DNA from: Vanessa cardui
Taxonomy: Eukaryota; Arthropoda; Insecta; Lepidoptera; Nymphalidae
Assembly: GCF_905220365.1 (NCBI RefSeq)
Contig: NC_061135.1
Coordinates: forward strand, 6,043,501-6,107,500
Direction of reading: 5' to 3'
DNA: 64,000 bases
The notes beneath the pieces are model-generated. The model saw nothing but the letters and a program-made list of their open reading frames with translations. It did no database searches and had not been told where the DNA came from. The translations under genes were made by a program, and so were the position numbers. Positions 1 to 10,600 of the stretch are shown in pieces; position 1 is the stretch's first letter; each line of letters begins with the position of its first letter.

Positions 1-976
1 TGAGATCAGAAAAATAGGACGTTTCTGCTACGACGACGATCCATATACTGTTAGCTCTGTATTTGCACCAATGACTAATGAAAGGCCATTTTACGAAGAA
101 ACTATAAATAGTTTGAAGCACAGACTCCTTGTATTTCTTTTTAAAAGGGCAAAGTCCATAAGTGATGAAACAAAAGATCCTTTGGAATTGAGAAAGTTTT
201 ATAAATATTTTGATATGTTTAAAAGTTTAAGAATGTGGAAAATGCAATTGTTAGATGAAGATCATCTTTTTATTAAATATGCAAGCGAAGAGGTAGTGAC
301 ATTGAGGGTCGCAGAACCGAATAGTCAATCGTCTTTTTTCGTAATATATAATATAAGTGAGAGTAAAATATTAGAGGTGTATGAAAATACATCAGAGGGA
401 TTGCTGCAGTTATTTGAAAATTATTGCGACTGCTTCAGAAATGCTAGACTATGCGCAGACTCGCAGTTCACTTGTTCTCCCTCCAATAACTTGTACGCTC
501 GGCTGACGCAACAAAGATTCAAGCAGACAATAGTGCGGGCGATCTATGGCGGCCGCACCGAGGCCACGAAACGAATCCTGGCGCAGCTGCCTATTAGTGC
601 TCAGTCCTATAGCGGATCGCCATATTTAGACTTGGGTCTCTTTAGTTACGACGACAAATGGGTGTCAGTTATGGAGAGACCCAAGGCTTATGGAGAGTAT
701 CCGATACGGTACGTGTTTTAGTGTCATCGTGATCAGTACTATATCAGTAAAGTATTCGTTTCTCAATTGTGTTTTTTTTTCAGCTTTTATGCTCGAGATT
801 CTGGACTTTTGAAGTTTAAGATTTACGCAGGAGTTTTGGGTCAGTCGGTACCGGCGAGTGCGCGGCGGCTTGTAGCGTTTACTTTTCACCCCACGGACCC
901 ATTCGCCATAAGCGTTCAACGTACCAATTCTGAATATATTGTCAATTTTCACATCAGAAATGCAGTCTTTAGCTGA
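1..976 (+). CDS. DET1: DET1 homologue, C-terminal half (partial, cut by window start)
   Basis: Exons 1-708 and 784-976 (donor GTACGT at 709, acceptor TTTTTTCAG ending 783, phase 2) encode 299 residues ending in TGA at 974-976. The protein follows the animal DET1 family closely: INSLKHRLLV, RMWKMQLLDE, HLFIKY, LPISAQSYSGSPYLDL, FSYDDKWVSVMERPK, then YARDSGLLKF and RRLVAFTFHP across the splice. DET1 is about 550 residues in man, so roughly the first 250 lie outside the window; the reading frame is open from base 2. In the family, DET1 works with COP1, DDB1 and DDA1 in a CUL4 ubiquitin ligase in the nucleus; that role is taken from the family, not visible here. A candidate poly(A) signal ATTAAA is at 1060-1065. 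No frameshift or missing block was seen in this half, so it looks functional. Confidence 0.95.
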
Positions 977-1673
977 CTACCGTGATATTTACAAGCTGTT
1001 GTACTACTAAAAAAACTACTGATGTATAATCGAAAGCGTTAATTTTTATATGCATAAATATTAAATTATACAATTTTATAAATACAAGTTTTCTCATTTA
1101 TTTATTCTTTATTTTATGGATGCATTATCTGATAGGATTAATCATTACATGATATAAAACTAAGTCGCTTACTACTGTCTGTCCCTATGTATAATTATAT
1201 CTTTACAATTATGCAACGGATTTTGATGCAGTTTTTTTACTAGATAGAGTTATTCGAGTGGAAGGTTTGTATACAATACTTGGCCAATATAGTAAAGTAA
1301 CACTGATAATTTTAGAAGTTTATTATGTGATGTCTTATATTAACAAACAACGGGTATCGAAACAATTAAATATTGTACGCCTAATATAATTCTAAAATAA
1401 TATACCAATCATACTAGCGTAAAATGTGATTCGGGTTACATAGCTTAGTTTTGTTATAATCTTTAATCTTAACACTACAGTGTTCAAAGAGTTTACATAA
1501 CTAAGTTTCTTAATTAAATTAAAAATGAATATATATAAGTATTGACGTCTGTCATCAGTTACAAAAACAAATCATGGGATCAACATACTTAAATTGTTAC
1601 AAAAATTATAAATAAATTTAACATCATGATTCAGACATCTAAAAACGGTAACTTATTAAATTGAGACAATAAA
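977..1673. other. Intergenic spacer between DET1 and the next gene
   Basis: About 700 bp, AT-rich, holding the DET1 3' UTR (poly(A) signal near 1060) and the presumed promoter of the gene that starts at 1674. I see no open frame or repeat that can be named. Confidence 0.6.
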
Positions 1674-4600
1674 ATGCAGTGGAATCAGCCGTTCGGACAA
1701 GTTGCGTTTGAAAGCGTTCCTATTCCTAACAATGTTTACTATCAACAAACCAGTAAGTATCAGGGTGCGTTTTCACTGAAATAGTTAGAAAATCTTTGAA
1801 GATATGTGCTATTCGTCAAACAGTCACCATAAATTACAAATTTGAAAACTTTATGTTATGTGATTTCTTTTAGCATTTCCATCTCGAGCGATAGGGGAGG
1901 GTGAAGTTACCTCCATATACATTCCAGATGGGAGCACGCAGATGTACTTTATACCTACGATCAGATACGATCGTTGGACACCACATCAATATAATATTCC
2001 GAATGTTGATAATTTTCACAAAAATTTAAACCCTGAATATTGGTTTGTAAAAAGCGTCTCTCTCCCGTAAGTGATATTTGTTTCTTATGCCGATATTATT
2101 TATTTAATTCGAGTCCATAGTATTTACTTATCTATGTATGACTTTAGTTATACAGGGTCATTGGCGTTATTGCTACTTCGAGCGTCCATTCTGATCATTT
2201 TATTTCTGTTGAAATAAATTCCTAGTTTTTATACATTTTCGGAAAGATAAAAAATAGGTTATGTTTTAAAATAATCTGCAAAACAAGTTTCATAAGGTTT
2301 TTTTTGTCTTTGAGTCATTTTTGAGGAACGAAAATTGTTTAAAATAATATCATTTTCCGTCTCGCATTTTATAATCTTGACCAATAACACTGGTCAAAAA
2401 AATTTTGTAACAAGAAATTTGCTCTCATTTTATAACCATATTTATTTTGATTCCATCACATATAGTTTTCGTGTTACAGCTACTATCCACAAAATAAAAA
2501 TTTAACCGCTTTGGTTTTAATTTCGCATTCAGAGAATTTGTTTCTTTGGAGAGCGTAGTATGTTTTTCTGTTTTTTTGGTTGAGTGATTCTTAAATAATG
2601 TCAAGAAAGTGTAAAAATGTTCCTGACAAGTTTTGTTACATTTGTAGTAATTATATATATAGAACATTACTTTCAAAACTCAGCGAAGGAATTTCACACC
2701 ATTAGTAACTAAGTTATATGAACAGTATTTTGGTTTTGCCATCGGACAAGACAAGTCGTGGGTTCCACACATCTGTTGTGTTACATGTGTTACATTTTTA
2801 CCACCCTTACACATAAAGCTTGGGCTTACGAAGAGCTTCGTAAAAGCTATGGCTAAGAGTGGCGACGGCTTTTGATATTTTAAAGAAAAAACCCTAAGCT
2901 GTGTGGACCAAAAATTAAAGAGGGCATATTTGTTAGCCCCCAAATTAGGCAATTAATAAAAGATTATATATTTAAAAAAAAGCTTAGTCATTTAGAAAAA
3001 TCAGCTTGGGAATCTTTCATGAAAGTAACATCCAATTTTCTAGAAAACCGCCGATCAAGTGACATTAAATGTGTTATCGCGGAGCTTTTATCTACGTATA
3101 AGGCTTTAGGCTGTAATATGTCATTGAAAATACATTTTTTACATTGACATTTAAACTTCTTTCCTGCAAATTTGGGCGCCGCCGCAGTCATGAACACGGT
3201 GAAAGACCCATCAAGACATTTCTACCATAGAAAAACGATATAGCGGATTACTGTTGGACATTAAAACGCGACATTCCTTTAGCAAAATACAGACGAAAAT
3301 CATAAAACTAAATTCATATTAATGTACCAATAAATCGAAATAACTTTTTTTGTTCATAAAAATTCAAAATTTCTAAAATGTTATAAAATGGTATTACAAA
3401 AAAACTCTTCGTATTTGAAGCATTTTAATTTTATTTCAAGTATCCTTATCATTAACCTCCTAAACATTACTAGACAAAAGTTTTCATGTTTCAAATTTTC
3501 AACCCGATAACTCAAATGGTTCACGTTTGTGTTTGAAGCGGTAAGGTCGTTTTTTCTATGGCAGTATTTTTCTATAAGTAAAAGACGTGTGTACTCAACA
3601 AGGTTTAATTGGTTACTAGATTTTTAATACAATATTTTCTAAATATTTTAAAACGCTTAATCTATTTTAAACTGTATTCCTACTATAATAAAGCCGTATT
3701 TATTATAACTATAGTCGCTTATGCATTTGTTGTGGACTGTAAGCATTATAATTATATAGGTGTAAGTATGCATTTAGACATTCCGCCAGCCAAAGGACGC
3801 AGTCTTTTAAAAAAACAAACAAATCAAATATAACATTAAGAAAATAATTAAAACAAAAAAGAAACTAAGAGAGCAGAACTAACTATATTTTATATAATAT
3901 TTTACGATTTTTTTTGTTTTTTATAAATTCTATACAATAAAGTAATAAATTGTAACTTCTTAATATTTAAGAACATAGTTATCCTTTATTTATTTTTATT
4001 TTACAATTCTCTCATGATGTTACGTTTATACAATTATTAAATTAAGACTCACTATTTTGCTTCGTCAAAATACAAATTTTACTCACAGGCCTCTTATATA
4101 CGCCAGTTTTACATTTAACCGATACAACACGTGCGATATCATCGGAACCAACATGTTTTTGTATTATTTTACCTAATATCCATTTACTAGGAGGAATATT
4201 ATCTTCTCTCAAAATCACAATATCACCGATTTCTGGTTCAACGTGTTTTGTATTCCATTTATAGCATTGATTGTGATTTACAAGATATTCTTTAGACCAT
4301 CTGTTCCAGAAATCGTTGACCATTTTTTGTGTTAACCTCCATCTATCCAGACTAGTAATATTACCCTGCATGTAATTCTCGTCAGCTAGGTTCAATAACG
4401 GTTCTCCAACCAAGAAGTGACCAGGTGTCAGAGGGAGAGGATCATTGGGGTCGTCACTAAGCACTGTCATGTCAACACCGTAGCTAGCTCTTCATACGTT
4501 AATGTAACATCCTTTATCACCCTCTGAAGATGTCTCTTTGTAGAACGGATTCCTGCCTCCCACAAACCCCCAAAGTTAGGTGCATGAGGAGGTATGAAAT

Positions 4601-7600
4601 GCCAGGTAGTACGTTCTAACGTTAGCAACTCTGCGATCTCACCTGCAAAGCTCGATTTCGCACTATTGAACATGTCTCGGAGTTGTTTGTCTGCTCCCAC
4701 GAAGTTAGTGCCATTGTCACTATATATATCTTGACAATGGCCTCTTCTGGAAGTAAATCTTCTAAAGGCGGCGATAAACCCTTTGGTTGTCATATCTGTG
4801 ACAGCTTCCAAATGGATTGCACGAGTTGTCATGCAGATGAACAGGCAGATGTATCCCTTATAGGATTTTGAGCCTCTTCCTGGTGAAAATCGAATATTAA
4901 TGGGTCCAGCATAGTCTACACCAGTTGATCTAAAAGGTTTACTGGGTTTTACTCTTACACTTGGTAATTGACCCATTAATTGTGTCGTATTATTCTTTGA
5001 ATATCTGATGCAGGTGACACATTCTCGATAAAGCTTTTTTGCTTGATCTTTTGCTCGCAGTATCCAATATTTTGACCTCAAATAATTTAGCACTACTTGA
5101 GGTCCTCCATGCATAGTTTTATAATGAGCGTCTAAAATTATTAACTTGCTAAGATGACTCTTAGCAGGCAATATTATAGGATGTCTGGTATCATAATTTA
5201 ATTTTGACTGGATACGTCCGCTGACCCTTAAAATCCCATTTTGATCTAAAATGGGACAAAGATTGCGAAGTTTATTCCTTTTAAGAACACAGCCATGCGA
5301 TTTTATTTGCTTTATCTCGTCTTTAAATTCTATCCCTTGAACTTGCTTCACAAATTGTTCTAAAGTTTCATTAATTTCCTTTTTAGTAATAAATTTAGTA
5401 TATATTTGACGTTCACCTTTTGGTAGTTTACATTTAGAAATCTTCTACAATAAGAAACAACCCTCAACATTCTTGTTAAACTAGAAAATTGATCTAAAAT
5501 TATTTGGCTGTCAGTATGTGATAAAGCAGATAAAGACGTTACTCGTTCCTCTTCATGTGTGTCCTCAACGGTGAGATATCCACGCAGGCCCGCATAGGCC
5601 CCGGGGTAACTGGTCGGGGCGATGGCTCCCTACAGTGGTGGCAACGCCGACTGCAACTACAGCCGGGTCACTGGGTGGATTGCAATCCATGGTGTTCGAT
5701 CCGGGGGGGGGTCACGCCACAGGGCGATCAAGCCTTGGCAATCGGCAACCTGTGGCGGATCCCACTGTGGTATGTCCATGTGATGGCTTCTCCCGTCGCG
5801 CAGCGAGGTCGAGTTCGTCGGTGGATCCCGGCGAACGCCCGTCAGCCGGCGACGACGAAGCGGTCATGGTCGAGTGAGGTCGCGTGGTAATCCTCTTGGG
5901 TCCGGTGGTCGCCGATGGTATGGCGCAATACCCTGGAGATGCTGGGATCGCGCTCCGTCGGCCCTCGCGAACATACAAGAACTGAGGCGGCGAACGTGGT
6001 CATCTAGGCTCTCCACATGCAGATCTCTGGCTATCACTGCGTTTCTCACGTAGCGGGGCGCTCCAGTGATGGTGCGCAGCGCTAGCAACTGTTGGGCCCG
6101 CAAAGACTTGCGGCTTGTTTCGCTGGTCAGTGCGAACCACGCTGGGGCCGCGTAGGTGAGTCGCGTGCGGACGTACGCTTTATATAAGCACAGCTTCACA
6201 CGGAGCGGCAGGTGAGACGCCAGAAGGGGGTTCTAGCCGCTCGCGTCTGCGTTACCACGTTCTTAACATGGTGACGCATTGAGAGCTTCTTGTCGGTGGT
6301 CACTCCTAGATACTTTGCAGACGGAGACCACTCGACCGATTCTCCCTGGAGCGACACCATTAGTCGCGGGGCTAGTGACCGCCCTATATGTAGCGCCTGG
6401 GTCTTTGCAACGTTGACCTTAAGCCTCCAACGCTCCATCCAGGGGGGAAGTGCATCTAGTGCTCGCTGCATTTTGGTCGCCGCGTGCGAGGCATTCAACG
6501 ACGTGGTTACAAATGCGGCGTCGTCAGCGTACAGTGCTAAGATGGCACCATCCGCAACTGGAATGTCATCCGTGTATCTGCTGTAGCAGATGGGTGACAA
6601 GCAGCTTCCCTGGGGCACTCCGGCTTGGATGGGACGTTCCGTAGACAGTACGTCTTCAACTGCCACTTGAAAGCGCCTGTCTTGGAGGAAGCTGGCCACA
6701 GTCTTAACTACTCGACGGGGAGTAGCAGATGTGGACAGTTTGTATATGAGTCCGGAGTGCCAGACACGGTCGAACGCTTTCTCCATATCCAGGAATACTG
6801 CAACGGAGTGCTCTCGTTTGTTATAGGCGACAGCGAGATGGTGCAGAACCCTTGAGACTTGCAGCGTGGTGGAGTGCTCGGCTCGGAAACCGAACTGTTC
6901 GTCGCGTGGTTGGAGGTGGGGCGTGATGTGCAGTAGAAGTAGTTTCTCGAAGACTTTCGAAGTCGATGACAGCAGCGTGATGGGACGATAGCTCCCGGGA
7001 AGCATTATGTTCTTCCCCTGCTTGGGAACCAGGATAACTCGACCGAGTTTCCACGATGATGGAAAGTGCCCGATGCGAAGGATGCTATTAATAAGTCGCG
7101 TTAGAGTTGCTATTGTTCGCGGGGGTAAGTGCCGCAGGGCTTCATTGGTGACTCGATCAGGGCCAGGCGCTTTACGCAGTTTTGTTCGCCGAATCATCCG
7201 TTGGATTTGTCCAGGAGAAAACACGACGGGGTCTTCGACTGGTGCTATCGATGATTCGAGGTATGCTTTTACGTGTCGCTCGATGGCTTCAACATGCTGT
7301 ACATCTGTGGTCGGGTTCGGTTTGAACTGCGTCTCCAGGAAATCTGCAAAAATCTCAGCTCGGTCCTCAGCACGGTAACGAGGGGTACCGTCACTGGCCA
7401 TTAGGGGCCTAATCGGGGGTAGCTTCCTGGAGAGACGTCGGCAAAGGCGGTGGATACCGTTCCAGTCTTCGCCAGCTTGTTCGATGGTAATTTGCCAAGA
7501 CTCGTTTGCAACAGTTTCCAGTGCTTCCGAGATCCTGAGAGCCAGAGCATTGAGTAGCGTCTTCATCGCTGGACATCGCTGGTTTTGCCAGTTCCTGCGT

Positions 7601-10600
7601 AGCTTCCTTTTCTCCTCTAACATCGCTCTGATGTAGGGGTAGCTGGGGTTGTCTACATGAGGTTGAAGCATCAACTCTGGATTCGTCCGTTGGCGACTCA
7701 ACTCTGTAGGACGGCGAGTGCTTAGTCAGGTATTCGGCGAAGAGTCGCCAGTCCTGGCGATGTTTTGGAGAAGGTGGTCTTGCTGTCATCGGCGTGGTAT
7801 TCAATGTTAAGAGGACTGTTTGGTGGTCGGAAATGAGGTGGTCATCCATTACATCGATCGACGGTGCGGCGGGCAATCCGCGGGTGATCGCAATGTCGAT
7901 GACGTCTGGCATGTGGGCTGCGCAGTACGGGTAGCGCGTCGGTACCTCTGGTCCTAACACATAATAGCCGTGGCGGTCTGCATCATCCAGGAGGCGTCTG
8001 CCATCCGGACTCACTGTGCTTGAATTCCACGCCGCGTGTTTCGCGTTGAAGTCTCCAGCAATTACCGTGGGCAGCGGCGAGTTCAACAGAGTGTGGACGT
8101 CAGCTACTGCGAGTCGGTTATTCGGAGGCTTGTAGAAGGCGAACACGCGGAAGGGCTGGCGATCGATGCATATCTCCACGCCCAGGGCGTACGACGACTG
8201 CAGTTGTTGTACTGGCAGGAGTTGGTGAATGATTTTTCGACGGACCAAGACTGCTAAACCCCGATAAGCAGTTCCGGTCGGCGAGGCGTGGTCCTCCCGG
8301 TAGACGTAGTGTCCGGAAACCTTCAACTTGTCTACTGGTCTAAGGTGACTCTCGCTAATCAGGCCGATGTCCACTCGACGCTGGGCAAGCAGAGTTTTAA
8401 AGAGCTGGGCTTTTTGTGATGAAAGCCCGTCGGCATTCCAGAATGCAATACGGAGCTCATCCATAACAGAGCTCCATTATGCATTTTAGGATCAGCGGAA
8501 TCGGATCACGCTGCTCCTGGATGGCCACCAGAACCTGATTAAGGGTGCCGATGATATTGGTCAGTCTTGGGTCCATAGGAGCCACCCGCTTCGCCTTCGT
8601 CCCCGTAACAGGGGCAGCGACCACGGTGCGCTTGGACGGTATGTTAGGCGACACTGATGTTGCCGTCACTGTTTCTTTTGAGGTTGGGGGTGCTGGAGGA
8701 GGCACGGCCTCAGGCCGTGAATCTTGTCGAGTGCGCTTAGCGCGCTTACGACGGCGCTTTTGGCTCGGTTGCTGTTGTGGCTGGTTTGCTGCTGCCATGA
8801 GCGAACCCGGCGCGTTGACCTCTGCAGGAGTGGAGGCTGAGGGGACAGGGGCTGAGGGAGCGCGCGCAGCTGTGGTACGTACAACGGTTCCAACTCGGCG
8901 GTTCTTCGCTTCCTTATGGAATATTGGGCAGGAGGAGTTATTTGCCGTGTGCGCGCCGCCACAGTTGGCGCATGTCGGGGTTTCCTCCAAGGGGCGCTGA
9001 CAGTCCCTGGCCGCATGGTTCTCTCCACAGCGCACACAGGCAATAGGTCTGTGGCAGTTATGTGATGAATGCCGGAACTGCTGACAGCGGTGGCATTGCG
9101 CGGGCCCCTTACGGCCACGCCATGCTTCGATGGTGATCCCGGGCATGCATAGAAGTTCATTCACTTCGTATATTCCCGGGATGAGGTCTGGTGTCCGTTG
9201 CAGTTGCGCAAACAGGAGGCAGCCTGGTCTGCCAGGTCGCGCAGGAATCGTCCGCACATACTCCGGGACATAACCAAGCTCTCGGAGCTCTGCCTCGACT
9301 AGTGCTGGCTCGGTGTTTGCCGGTAGGCCGCGTATTGCTACCTTGATGCTCCTCTCTGCCGGGAGCGAGTAGCAGAACCAGGAGATTCCGACTGTATTCT
9401 CCAGCTGGGTCAAGTACCGTTGGATTAACCGGAACTCCTGGTCCGACTTTGGGATAAACCTGACGCCTTTCCCGAACGGGCGTCCGTTTGGTGTATGTCC
9501 GAGCATTCCCATTGGTTTTAATTTCGCATTCAGAGAATTTGTTTCTTTGGAGAGCGTAGTATGTTTTTCTGTTTTTTTGGTTGAGTGATTCTTAAATAAT
9601 GTCAAGAAAGTGTAAAAATGTTCCTGACAAGTTTTGTTACATTTGTAGTAACATTACTTTCAAAACTCAGCGAAGGAATTTCACACCATTAGTAACTAAG
9701 TTATATGAACAGTATTTTGGTTTTGCCATCGGACAAGACAAGTCGTGGGTTCCACACATCTGTTGTGTTACATGTGTTACATTTTTACCACCCTTACAAC
9801 ATAAAGCTTGGGCTTACGAAGAGCTTCGTAAAAGCTATGGCTAAGAGTGGCGACAGCTTTTGATATTTTAAAGAAAAAACCCTAAGCTGTGTGGACCAAA
9901 AATTAAAGAGGGCATATTTGTTAGCCCCCAAATTAGGCAATTAATAAAAGATTATATATTTAAAAAAAAGCTTAGTCATTTAGAAAAATCAGCTTGGGAA
10001 TCTTTCATGAAAGTAACATCCAATTTTCTAGAAAACCGCCGATCAAGTGACATTAAATGTGTTATCGCGGAGCTTTTATCTACGTATAAGGCTTTAGGCT
10101 GTAATATGTCATTGAAAATACATTTTTTACATTGACATTTAAACTTCTTTCCTGCAAATTTGGGCGCCGCCGCAGTCATGAACACGGTGAAAGACCCATC
10201 AAGACATTTCTACCATAGAAAAACGATATAGCGGATTACTGTTGGACATTAAAACGCGACATTCCTTTAGCAAAATACAGACGAAAATCATAAAACTAAA
10301 TTCATATTAATGTACCAATAAATCGAAATAACTTTTTTTGTTCATAAAAATTCAAAATTTCTAAAATGTTATAAAATGGTATTACAAAAAAACTCTTAGT
10401 ATTTGAAGCATTTGTTAAGAAATGGCACTTCTCACTGTTCACTTTAAGTACTTTTTCCAATAAAACAGTCCACACAAACTTCTATTACTTTTATTACACT
10501 ATAATTATAGTTACAGCGTTTCTACTTAGTAAGCACTCCATGAACAAATTGAACTCAACTCCATCTAATTTGTAATAACTTATATAACTTTTGATAATCC

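Larger units (their letters stand above)
5571..9511 (-). mobile_element. Jockey-clade non-LTR retrotransposon, decayed
   Basis: A minus-strand LINE of about 3.9 kb with gag-like ORF1, endonuclease, reverse transcriptase and a GC-rich 3' region. Base composition (GC-rich) differs sharply from the AT-rich surroundings. Its 5' side stops exactly where element X copy 2 begins (9511/9512), so it is probably 5'-truncated there; the 3' side meets the BEL/Pao fragment near 5570. No target-site duplication or poly(A) tail was found, so these joints may be from recombination rather than simple insertion. Confidence 0.8.

Noticed and set aside
3609..3833. 74-codon frame repeated at 11159-11389
   Set aside because: AT-rich non-coding part of element X; the repeat of the frame only reflects the repeat of the DNA.
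5555..9000. Several + strand open frames of 60-150 codons (for example 5555-5890, 7007-7378, 8545-9000)
   Set aside because: They are antisense to the GC-rich LINE ORFs, which explain the lack of stops; no likeness of their own.
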